From Tenacibaculum soleae (GTDB lineage: Bacteria > Bacteroidota > Bacteroidia > Flavobacteriales > Flavobacteriaceae): 64,000 nucleotides of DNA. The position numbers and the translations under genes were made by a program. The stretch lies in the NCBI RefSeq assembly GCF_001693415.1, contig NZ_MAKX01000035.1, positions 790 through 64,789 of the forward strand, written 5' to 3'. Shown here in pieces: positions 1 to 7,750 of the stretch. Position 1 is the stretch's first letter, and every line of letters starts with the position of its first letter. The notes under the pieces were generated by a model. It saw only the letters and a list, made by a program, of their open reading frames with translations, did no database searches and had not been told where the DNA came from.

Positions 1-1533
1 GATAGTGGAACATTCCCAACGTTATCAGATGATGATACAATTGATGTAGTAGCAACCGATGCAGGAGGAAACAGCGGAACAGGAGTAGTAACCATTGATA
101 CGACTGCACCTGTAATAACAATCGAAATAGATGATATTACCGAAGATAATATATTAAGTGCAGCAGAAGCAGGAGGAACAGTTGCAGTAACAGGAAGGGT
201 AACGGGAGATTTTAATGAAGGAGATACAGTAATATTAACAGTTAATGGAACAGATTATACAGGAACAGTTGATGTATTAGGAAACTATAGCATTAATATA
301 CCAGGATTAGAACTGGCATTAGATGGAGATATAACAGTAGATGGAAGTGTAACAACAACAAATGGGATAGGAAACATTGGAACAGCGACAGATGTACAAA
401 TTTATAGCTTAGAAGATACAGACGGAGACGGAATTGCAGATGTAAATGATTTAGATGACGATAATGACGGAATTCCAGATACATCAGAAGGAACAGGAGA
501 TACCGATGGTGATGGTGTACCTGATTATTTAGATTTGGATAGTGATAACGACGGAATATTAGACGTTAATGAAGGAGGTGATGGTACATTAGATACTAAT
601 AATGATGGGGTTATTGACGCAAATGATAACGGATTTACAGATGTTAATAACGATGGCCAAGCTGATGGATCAGAAAATGCAGGAAACGAAGAACCAGATA
701 CTGATGGTGATGGCGTACCAGATTATCAAGATTTAGACAGTGACAATGACGGAATCAATGATGTTATAGAAGATGGTAATGTTGATGCTAATAATGATGG
801 AATTGCAGATGGAGCAGATGCAGATGGAGATGGAATCGTGGACAGTGTAGATGCAGACGATCTAGTATTTGGTGAAGGAAACGGAGGTGAGTCTGATAAT
901 ACAGATAGTGATAGTGATGGTATTCCAGATTATCAAGATTTAGATAGCGATGATGATGGAGTTAATGATGTTGTAGAAGGAGGAAATGAGGATATTGATG
1001 GAAACGGTCAAATAGATGGTCCTGATAACGATGGTGATGGGATCTTAGATATTGTAGATCAAGACAACGGAGACTTTGGAGATACAGGAAACACAGACGT
1101 AAATGATTCAGATCCAACGGACCCTACTGATGGAGGAAATGGAACAGTAGGAGATAGTGGAACAGATTCAGACGGCGATGGTATTCCAGACAGTGAAGAT
1201 GGATTAGACGGATTCGGAGATGCAATAGATTTAGATACTTGTGTTGAAGTTTATAATGAGTTTACACCTAATGGAGATAATATTAATGACTATTTAGTTA
1301 TTGGATGTATTGAAAATTTCAAAAATAATACATTAGAGATATTTAATAGATGGGGTAATACAGTGTATAAAGTAAAAGGATATAATAATTCTGATAAAGT
1401 GTTTAGAGGTATTTCTAATGGGCGAGCAAATGTAAGCGTTGATGAAAAATTGCCAGTAGGAACTTATTTTTATATGTTAGATTTAGGAAATGGATCTAAA
1501 GTTAGAAAAGGATGGATTTATATTAATAGATAA
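1..1533 (+). CDS. Giant cell-surface protein with Ca-binding repeats and T9SS type B C-terminal sorting domain (3' part)
   Basis: The reading frame is open from base 1, so the gene starts upstream; 510 codons are visible. The first ~135 residues look like bacterial Ig-like adhesin modules ([22 protein letters not shown]). Residues ~140-405 are thrombospondin type 3-like repeats rich in DxDxDG motifs (DTDGDG, DSDNDG) expected to bind calcium. The last ~95 residues ([13 protein letters not shown] ... [11 protein letters not shown] ... [10 protein letters not shown] ... KGWIYINR) are the gliding-motility-associated C-terminal domain (CHU_C), the type B signal for T9SS export and surface display. 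It is followed by PorP/SprF and OmpA genes, the usual partners of type B substrates. The acidic, repeat-rich body fits an adhesin; the ligand is unknown. Confidence 0.9.
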   Translation, partial: DSGTFPTLSDDDTIDVVATDAGGNSGTGVVTIDTTAPVITIEIDDITEDNILSAAEAGGTVAVTGRVTGDFNEGDTVILTVNGTDYTGTVDVLGNYSINIPGLELALDGDITVDGSVTTTNGIGNIGTATDVQIYSLEDTDGDGIADVNDLDDDNDGIPDTSEGTGDTDGDGVPDYLDLDSDNDGILDVNEGGDGTLDTNNDGVIDANDNGFTDVNNDGQADGSENAGNEEPDTDGDGVPDYQDLDSDNDGINDVIEDGNVDANNDGIADGADADGDGIVDSVDADDLVFGEGNGGESDNTDSDSDGIPDYQDLDSDDDGVNDVVEGGNEDIDGNGQIDGPDNDGDGILDIVDQDNGDFGDTGNTDVNDSDPTDPTDGGNGTVGDSGTDSDGDGIPDSEDGLDGFGDAIDLDTCVEVYNEFTPNGDNINDYLVIGCIENFKNNTLEIFNRWGNTVYKVKGYNNSDKVFRGISNGRANVSVDEKLPVGTYFYMLDLGNGSKVRKGWIYINR

Positions 1534-1580
1534 TTAATACTTTTACAAAAAAAGAAAATTGAAATAAAATTTTATATAAA

Positions 1581-2507
1581 ATGAAATTATTTTTAAGCAT
1601 AGTTTTGGTATGTACATTTGGTATATGTATGATTACAAATGTACACGCACAACAAGATCCTCAATATACACAGTATATGTATAACACAATGAGTGTCAAC
1701 CCTGCTTATGCTGGTTCAAAAGGTTATGGTGTTATTACTGCAATTGGAAGAACGCAGTGGGTAGGTTTTGAAGGAGCACCAAATACACAAAACATAAGTT
1801 ATGATACTCCTATAGGATATTCAGGTTTGGGTTTAGGAGTTAATTTAATGAACGATGAAATTGGACCATCAAAAGAAATATATTTAGATGCAAATCTTTC
1901 TTATACAATCGAAACAGGAGAAGAAGGTAATCTAGCTTTTGGTTTGCGTTTAGGAGGGCGTTTTCTAAATATTGATTGGAGTAAAGGAAAGGCAGACAAG
2001 GATGAACCTATTTTTGGAGAAAATGTAAATAAATTTTTACCAACAGTAGGTGCAGGAATTTATTATCATGAACCAGAATGGTATGTAGGGTTATCGGTTC
2101 CAAATATTCTTCGAATTGAACACTATGATGAAAACCTTGCAGATACACAAACAACAGCAGTTGAAAGAATGCATTTCTTTTTTATAGCAGGTTATGTTTA
2201 TGATATTAATGAAGATATCAAATTTAAGCCAGCAGTATTAGTAAAAGCAGTTTCAGGAGCTCCATTATCATTAGATGTTTCGGCTAATTTCCTATTTAAT
2301 GAAAAGTTCAGAGCTGGTTTAGCATGGAGATGGGATGATTCTATTAGTGCTCTTTTGGGTTTCCAAGCTAGTGATAGATTATTAATAGGTTATTCATATG
2401 ATTTAACAACATCAAACTATAATGTAACAAATTCAGGAACTCATGAGATTATGTTACAATATGAATTATTAAGAAACACAAAATTTAGATCTCCTCGATT
2501 CTTTTAA
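1581..2507 (+). CDS. PorP/SprF family type IX secretion system membrane protein
   Basis: 308 aa. An N-terminal signal peptide (MKLFLSIVLVCTFGICMITNVHA) is followed at once by the family hallmark QQDPQYTQYMYNTMSVNPAYAGS. The rest is beta-barrel-like, alternating and aromatic-rich, ending in F. PorP/SprF proteins are outer-membrane partners that attach type B T9SS substrates to the cell surface. It lies 47 bp after the CHU_C-bearing adhesin and 11 bp before the OmpA gene, a conserved trio in Flavobacteriia, which suggests it is the dedicated anchor or translocation partner of the upstream adhesin. The ATG is the first codon before the signal peptide. Confidence 0.92.
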   Translation: MKLFLSIVLVCTFGICMITNVHAQQDPQYTQYMYNTMSVNPAYAGSKGYGVITAIGRTQWVGFEGAPNTQNISYDTPIGYSGLGLGVNLMNDEIGPSKEIYLDANLSYTIETGEEGNLAFGLRLGGRFLNIDWSKGKADKDEPIFGENVNKFLPTVGAGIYYHEPEWYVGLSVPNILRIEHYDENLADTQTTAVERMHFFFIAGYVYDINEDIKFKPAVLVKAVSGAPLSLDVSANFLFNEKFRAGLAWRWDDSISALLGFQASDRLLIGYSYDLTTSNYNVTNSGTHEIMLQYELLRNTKFRSPRFF

Positions 2508-2518
2508 AAATAACTAAT

Positions 2519-4663
2519 ATGAATTTAAAAAAAGGACTATTATTACTTGTATTAATAGTAACTTTAAAAAGTTTTGGGCAAAGTAAAAAGGTAGCAGATC
2601 GTTATTTTAATGAATTTTCTTATGTAGAATCAGCCAAATTATACAAAGCTTTAGTCGAAGAAAAAGGAGACACATCTAAGCATGTTTTAAGTCGTTTAGC
2701 AGATTCTTATTACAATAATGCAGAAACTGAAGAAGCTGAACTTTGGTATAAAAAACTTGTTTTAACATATAAAGATAAGTTAGAAGACAAACATTTATTT
2801 AAATATGCCCAAGTATTACGAAGCAATGGTAAATATAAAAAGTCAGATTCTATATTTTTATCCCTAGCATCGTCAGATAATAGTAATCGAAAAAAGGAGT
2901 TAAAAAAAGACGATTATTTATTAGATTATTCAAATAAAAAAGTTCGAATAGGTGTTAGAAATTTATCGATTAATACTGAGTTTTCTGATTTTGGTGGTTT
3001 CTTATTGAATGGAAAATCATACTACACATCTGCAGTACCTAAGGGAATTAAAAAAGAACGTATTTACAAATGGAATAACCAACCATTTTTAAATATTTAT
3101 AGTGCCGATGAAAAAATTGAAACGCTTGAAGAAAATGAAAAAGATACAGTGTTAACATTGATTAATCGTCGATTAATTGATGTGCCTATCACATCTGAGT
3201 TTCATGAGTCAACTCCAGTTTTTACAAAAGACGGTAAAACAATTTATTTTACACGTAACAATGCAAGCGGTAAAAAAGTAAGAAAAGACAAGAAAAACAC
3301 TTCTAATTTAAAAATATATACAGCAAGTTTTGTAAACGGTTATTGGGTAAATGTTAAAGAATTACCATTTAACAATGACGAGTATTCTGTAGGACATCCA
3401 GCCTTGAGTACTGATGAAAAAACATTATATTTTGTGTCTAACATGCCAGGAGGTTTTGGAGGCACAGATATTTATAAAACAGCTATTTTAGGAAATAATG
3501 AATTTGGGACTCCTGTAAACTTAGGAGAAACAATTAATACTTCAGACAAGGAAATGTTTCCTTTTATAGGAGAAGACAATACGTTATATTTTTCATCAAA
3601 CGGACACTTAGGTTTGGGACTTTTAGATATTTTTCAATCTAAAATAAGTCAAGATTCTATATACGCTAAAGCAGTTAATTTAGGAGAACCATTTAATAGT
3701 AAAAGAGATGATTTTTCTTTTTACGTTAGTAAAGAAGGTAAAAAAGGTTTCTTTTCATCTAATAGAAAGGAAGGTAAAGGAGATGATGATATTTATAGTT
3801 TTTATTTATATACAGAACCTCCAATTTGTGCTGAGCCAATTGAAGGTATAGTTACCGAAACAATAAACAACAGCCCTGTTGATGGCGCATTAATTAAATT
3901 AGTTAATGATGGTGGTAAGGTTGTAAAAGAAGCATTATCTAACAATTTAGGTAAATATGTATTTGAAGACATCTTATGCGGTAATAATTATACAGTAATT
4001 GCAAGTAAATTAGATCATAAATCAAAAGGTAAAAAGACTGTTACTATAACTAAAGGTGAAAGCAGTAATGCGAATTTAGAATTAACACCATTAATTGTTG
4101 GAAATCAGATTGTGATTAACCCGATCTTTTTTGATTATGGGAAATCAGTCATTAGAGAAGACGCTCAATATGAACTAGAAAGTATTGTAATGGTAATGAC
4201 AAATCATCCTGAAGTTACAATAAAGATTGAAGCACATACAGATAGCAGAGGGCCTAGAACATTTAATAGAAAATTGTCAGATAAAAGAGCAAAATCTACA
4301 AGAGACTATATTTTATCAAGAGGTATAGCTAAAGACAGAATTGTAAGTGCAATAGGTTATGGTGAAGATCAATTATTGAATAAATGTAATGATGCGAATA
4401 AAAATAAGTGTACAGAAGAAGAGCATCAGAAAAATAGACGCTCATATTTTTACATAGTTAAAGGTGCTGATAATATTAAAATAAGACAAGCGGAACAAAA
4501 AATTAGAGTAAAAAGAAGAATTACTAAAAAGAATAATTTTTTGCTTTTTTTAAAAAATAATTTTAAAAAATCAAAGGGTAAAACTAATGGTAAGTGTATT
4601 ATAGGTAAGGAGAAAGATTGTCACACAGATAAAAAAGGGTTTAAGATAAACTATAAAAACTAA
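2519..4663 (+). CDS. OmpA family protein with TPR-like, PD40 and carboxypeptidase-regulatory-like domains
   Basis: 714 aa. Signal peptide (residues 1-20), TPR-like helices (~25-125), WD40/PD40 beta-propeller segments (~220-430, with repeats such as FTKDGKTIYFTRN and LSTDEKTLYFVSN), a carboxypeptidase-regulatory-like Ig fold (~437-520), then an OmpA/MotB peptidoglycan-binding domain (~535-650, IEAHTDSRG, NRKLSDKRAKS). The architecture matches OmpA proteins next to T9SS type B substrates and PorP/SprF, thought to tether the complex to peptidoglycan. Unusual is a Lys/Arg-rich tail of about 65 residues after the OmpA domain (KIRVKRRITKKNNF and onward), where most relatives stop soon after the OmpA core. 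Confidence 0.9.
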   Translation: MNLKKGLLLLVLIVTLKSFGQSKKVADRYFNEFSYVESAKLYKALVEEKGDTSKHVLSRLADSYYNNAETEEAELWYKKLVLTYKDKLEDKHLFKYAQVLRSNGKYKKSDSIFLSLASSDNSNRKKELKKDDYLLDYSNKKVRIGVRNLSINTEFSDFGGFLLNGKSYYTSAVPKGIKKERIYKWNNQPFLNIYSADEKIETLEENEKDTVLTLINRRLIDVPITSEFHESTPVFTKDGKTIYFTRNNASGKKVRKDKKNTSNLKIYTASFVNGYWVNVKELPFNNDEYSVGHPALSTDEKTLYFVSNMPGGFGGTDIYKTAILGNNEFGTPVNLGETINTSDKEMFPFIGEDNTLYFSSNGHLGLGLLDIFQSKISQDSIYAKAVNLGEPFNSKRDDFSFYVSKEGKKGFFSSNRKEGKGDDDIYSFYLYTEPPICAEPIEGIVTETINNSPVDGALIKLVNDGGKVVKEALSNNLGKYVFEDILCGNNYTVIASKLDHKSKGKKTVTITKGESSNANLELTPLIVGNQIVINPIFFDYGKSVIREDAQYELESIVMVMTNHPEVTIKIEAHTDSRGPRTFNRKLSDKRAKSTRDYILSRGIAKDRIVSAIGYGEDQLLNKCNDANKNKCTEEEHQKNRRSYFYIVKGADNIKIRQAEQKIRVKRRITKKNNFLLFLKNNFKKSKGKTNGKCIIGKEKDCHTDKKGFKINYKN

Positions 4664-4700
4664 TTTAAGTCCCCCTTAAATTTTTGTGTATTAATAATTA

Positions 4701-4725
4701 AAAGCTCCTTTTTTAGGAGCTTTTT
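4701..4725 (+). terminator. Rho-independent terminator of the T9SS adhesin/PorP/OmpA operon
   Basis: Perfect 9-bp stem AAAGCTCCT / AGGAGCTTT with a T5 loop, followed by a T-run on the plus strand, 38 bp after the OmpA stop codon. Confidence 0.8.
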
Positions 4726-4746
4726 CTATTTAAATTCATAAGAAAT

Positions 4747-4773
4747 AAAAAAACTCCTAAAAAAGGAGTTTTT
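4747..4773 (-). terminator. Rho-independent terminator of the NIF3/coiled-coil operon
   Basis: Inverted repeat AAAAACTCC / GGAGTTTTT (4749-4757 and 4765-4773). Read on the minus strand, the stem is followed by a T-run. It lies 24 bp after the stop of the minus-strand gene at 4797 and forms a back-to-back pair with the plus-strand terminator. Confidence 0.75.
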
Positions 4774-4796
4774 AAAATATGTTGTCGGAAAAAAAA

Positions 4797-5567
4797 TTAT
4801 ATAAATAAATTATCTATTTTTTCTTTTTCTTCTAGAGCTAAAGCAGCATCTACCAAAATACGACCACTATGTTCATCAATTGTAATTTTTTTACGATTAG
4901 CAATCTCTAACTGTACCTGAGGAGGTATTGTAAAGAAAGAACCTCCAGCAGCTCCACGTTCAATAGCTACTACAGCCAAACCATTTCTTACTTTGGTACG
5001 AATACGGTTGTAAGCTTTTAATAAATGATCATCGATAGATTTTGCGTATTCTTCAGACTTCTCTTTTAGTAACTGTTCTTCTTTCTCAGTCTCTTTTAAA
5101 ATAGCATCTAACTCATTTTTTTTATGCGTTAAATGATTTTCTTGCTGTTTTAATTTTTCTTTAGTAGCTTCAATAACTTCATTTTTCTGAGCTATTTTAA
5201 CTTTAAATTCTTTAATTCTTTTTTCAGATAATTGAATTTCTAATTCTTGAAATTCAACTTCTTTTGTTAAAGAATCAAATTCACGATTATTACGAACATT
5301 TTTTTGTTGTTCCTCGTACTTTTCAATTAATGCTTTAGATTCAGTGATAGCTAATTTTTTATTACTGATATCAGTATCTAAACTAGTAGATTCTTCTTTT
5401 AATTTAGATAATCTTGTGTTTAACCCGGCAACTTCATCTTCTAAATCTTCAACTTCTAAAGGTAATTCACCACGAACATTTCTGATTTCGTCAATTCTAG
5501 AATCGATTAACTGTAAATCGTATAACGCTCTTAACTTTTCTTCTACCGTTACTTCTTTTTTTGCCAT
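4797..5567 (-). CDS. Coiled-coil 'C4 zinc ribbon' family protein lacking its cysteines
   Basis: 256 aa. Residues ~5-180 are a long heptad-rich coiled coil. The C-terminal ~60 residues (NGLAVVAIERGAAGGSFFTIPPQ ... DEHSGRILVD) align in pattern with the C4-type zinc ribbon of the CT398/zf-RING_7 family (normally CGGC...IPPQ...C..CGRIL), but every cysteine is replaced (CGGC becomes AGGS, CxxC becomes DEHS) and the whole protein has no Cys. It is co-transcribed with the NIF3 gene, 3 bp upstream on the minus strand, a common pairing. The family role is unclear; links to secretion or nucleic-acid handling have been suggested. Cys loss argues that this lineage's fold does not need zinc. Confidence 0.85.
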   Translation of the reverse strand: MAKKEVTVEEKLRALYDLQLIDSRIDEIRNVRGELPLEVEDLEDEVAGLNTRLSKLKEESTSLDTDISNKKLAITESKALIEKYEEQQKNVRNNREFDSLTKEVEFQELEIQLSEKRIKEFKVKIAQKNEVIEATKEKLKQQENHLTHKKNELDAILKETEKEEQLLKEKSEEYAKSIDDHLLKAYNRIRTKVRNGLAVVAIERGAAGGSFFTIPPQVQLEIANRKKITIDEHSGRILVDAALALEEKEKIDNLFI

Positions 5568-5570
5568 CTG

Positions 5571-6665
5571 TTATATATAGTGTATTGGATTTGTACTTTT
5601 TTCACTTAAAATAATCGCAAAAGTACTAAATTTTTCACTAAGATAATCAAACAAAAGGTTTTTTGTAAACTGTTCACTTTCATAATGCCCAACATCAGCT
5701 AATAATATCTTTTTTTCGGCACTAAAAAACTCATGATATTTAAAATCAGCGCTTATATAAGCATCCGCTTTAGCTTTAATCGCATTTTTAATTGCAAAAC
5801 TTCCTGATCCTCCTAATACAGCAACTTTTTTAATTTTTTTATTGAGTAATTCAGAATGTCTAACACAATCAGTTTTAAATGTTTTTTTTACAAAAGATAA
5901 AAATTCTTTTTCATCCATAGTGTTTAAAAATTCGCCCATCATTCCCATTCCTATATTTTGATTAGAATTGTTAAGCGTTATAATTTCATAAGCAACTTCT
6001 TCATAAGAATGAAAATCAAACAAAGTTTTTAATATTTTGCCTTCTAAATAACTATCAAAAGTTACAGAAATAGAAGTTTCTTCAGTAAAAGTTATTTCAC
6101 CTTTTTGACCTATTGTTGGGTTCGAATTTTCATTGCCTCTATAGCTTCCTTTTCCATTAATATTAAAAGAGCAGTTATCATAATTACCAATGGTACCCGC
6201 TCCGGCTTCAAATAGTTTTTTTCGTAAATTTTCAGCTTCAGCAATCGGAACATACGTGGTAAGTTTTTTTATAATTCCTTTTTTAGGAATTAATGTTTTA
6301 CAGTTTTGTAAGCCTAAAACTTCACACATTTTAGCAGAAACACCATTGTTTACGTTATCTAAAGCTGTATGTGTAGCGTAAATAGCAATATTGTTTTGTA
6401 TTGCTTTTAAAACAACACGCTCTACATAATTATTACCGTTTATTTTTTTCAACCCACTAAAAACAATTGGGTGGAAGCTTACTATTAGATTACAGTTTTG
6501 TGCGATGGCTTCATCAACTGTTTCTTCTAAAGTGTCAAGCGTAACTAAAACTCCAGTTACTTTTGTGTTATAATCGCCTATTAATAAACCTACATTGTCA
6601 AAATCTTCAGCGTACGCAAGCGGAGCTAATTCTTCAATATAGTTAGTAACGTCTTTTATTTGCAT
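5571..6665 (-). CDS. NIF3-like dinuclear metal centre protein
   Basis: 364 aa, the long form of the family: two NIF3 halves flanked around a CutA-like insertion (roughly residues 130-230). Metal-ligand motifs are visible: SFHPIVFSG in the N-terminal half, ATHTALDN, and a late DVGHYESEQ. NIF3 proteins form toroidal hexamers with a di-metal site; GTP cyclohydrolase-like activity has been proposed, but the physiological substrate is unsettled. It heads the operon with the coiled-coil protein and is divergent from lpxK. Its -7 box lies at 6685-6692. Confidence 0.9.
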   Translation of the reverse strand: MQIKDVTNYIEELAPLAYAEDFDNVGLLIGDYNTKVTGVLVTLDTLEETVDEAIAQNCNLIVSFHPIVFSGLKKINGNNYVERVVLKAIQNNIAIYATHTALDNVNNGVSAKMCEVLGLQNCKTLIPKKGIIKKLTTYVPIAEAENLRKKLFEAGAGTIGNYDNCSFNINGKGSYRGNENSNPTIGQKGEITFTEETSISVTFDSYLEGKILKTLFDFHSYEEVAYEIITLNNSNQNIGMGMMGEFLNTMDEKEFLSFVKKTFKTDCVRHSELLNKKIKKVAVLGGSGSFAIKNAIKAKADAYISADFKYHEFFSAEKKILLADVGHYESEQFTKNLLFDYLSEKFSTFAIILSEKSTNPIHYI

Positions 6666-6684
6666 AATTTAAAATATCTTGAAT

Positions 6685-6692
6685 CAAAGTTA
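6685..6692 (-). promoter_or_regulatory. Predicted -7 box for the NIF3 operon
   Basis: CAAAGTTA on the plus strand reads TAACTTTG on the minus strand, an exact match to the Bacteroidota TAnnTTTG box, about 20 bp upstream of the start at 6665. No clear -33 TTTG is seen. Confidence 0.55.
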
Positions 6693-6702
6693 AGATTTTT
6701 AT

Positions 6703-6710
6703 TACTTTTG
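6703..6710 (+). promoter_or_regulatory. Predicted -7 box for lpxK (leaderless)
   Basis: TACTTTTG matches TAnnTTTG exactly. Only 5 nt separate it from the lpxK ATG, so the start site should fall at or next to the start codon. The two divergent boxes sit within one 50-bp intergenic gap. Confidence 0.6.
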
Positions 6711-6715
6711 ATATA

Positions 6716-7750
6716 ATGAAGTTACTTCGATTTTTATTATTTCCGTTTGCCGTTTTATACAACGTGATTACAACGATTCGTAATTGGTTTTTTGATATTG
6801 GTATTTTTAAGTCAACATCTTTTGATATACCTGTTATTGTAGTTGGGAATTTAAGCGTGGGCGGAACAGGAAAATCGCCTCAAATTGAATATTTGATAAG
6901 GTTGTTAAAGGATACCCATAAGGTAGCTGTTTTAAGTAGAGGTTATAAACGAAAAACAAAAGGTTTTCAAATAGTTAATACTTCGCACAAAGCGATTGAT
7001 GTTGGTGATGAGCCTTTGCAGTTTTTTAAAAAATTTGGAAAAGAAGTAACCATTGCTGTTGATGCTGATAGAACAAACGGAATTCAACAATTATTAAACT
7101 TTAAAACTTCACCTGAAGTAGTTTTGTTAGATGATGCTTACCAACACAGAAAAGTAAAAGGAAGTACGTATATTTTGTTAACTAAATTTACAGATTTATA
7201 TGTAAATGATTTTATGTTACCTACTGGAAATTTGAGAGAAAGTAGGAGCGGAGCAAAAAGAGCATCAGTAATTATTGTAACTAAATGTCCGCATGATTTA
7301 GATCAAAAGACTAAGGATACTATCATTAAAAAGATTGCACCTGAAAAAGAACAGCAAGTGTTTTTTACAACAATATCTTATGATGAAAATATCAAAGGAA
7401 GTGCAGCTCTGTTAACAATATCAGATTTAAAAGAAAAAGAAGTGTTGTTGGTAACTGGAATCGCAAACCCGGATTCGTTATTGAGTTTTTTATCAGAAGA
7501 AAATATAAAATACAAGCATTTAGCGTATCCTGATCATTATAATTTCACGGATAATGATATTATAAAGATTAAAAATGAAAGCAAAACCATTTCTTCTGAA
7601 ACCGTAATTTTAACAACAGAAAAGGATTATATGCGTTTAAACGGAAAGATTGATAATTTGTGTTATATAACGATTAAAAGTACTTTTTTGTCAGATGAAG
7701 AAAAGTTTAATCAGTTTGTATTGAGTCACGTTAAAAAAAATATTAAATAA
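6716..7750 (+). CDS. lpxK: Tetraacyldisaccharide 4'-kinase
   Basis: 344 aa. Inner-membrane-associated kinase that phosphorylates the 4' position of the lipid A disaccharide precursor in the Raetz pathway. The N-terminal hydrophobic anchor (LLRFLLFPFAVLYNVITTI) is followed by the family-specific Walker A segment VGNLSVGGTGKSPQ and the conserved EPLQF, VLLDDAYQHR and LLVTGIANP segments. Length and order fit LpxK. Its 3' end overlaps the convergent GTPase gene by 8 bp, so the two transcripts can form a short duplex. Confidence 0.95.
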   Translation: MKLLRFLLFPFAVLYNVITTIRNWFFDIGIFKSTSFDIPVIVVGNLSVGGTGKSPQIEYLIRLLKDTHKVAVLSRGYKRKTKGFQIVNTSHKAIDVGDEPLQFFKKFGKEVTIAVDADRTNGIQQLLNFKTSPEVVLLDDAYQHRKVKGSTYILLTKFTDLYVNDFMLPTGNLRESRSGAKRASVIIVTKCPHDLDQKTKDTIIKKIAPEKEQQVFFTTISYDENIKGSAALLTISDLKEKEVLLVTGIANPDSLLSFLSEENIKYKHLAYPDHYNFTDNDIIKIKNESKTISSETVILTTEKDYMRLNGKIDNLCYITIKSTFLSDEEKFNQFVLSHVKKNIK

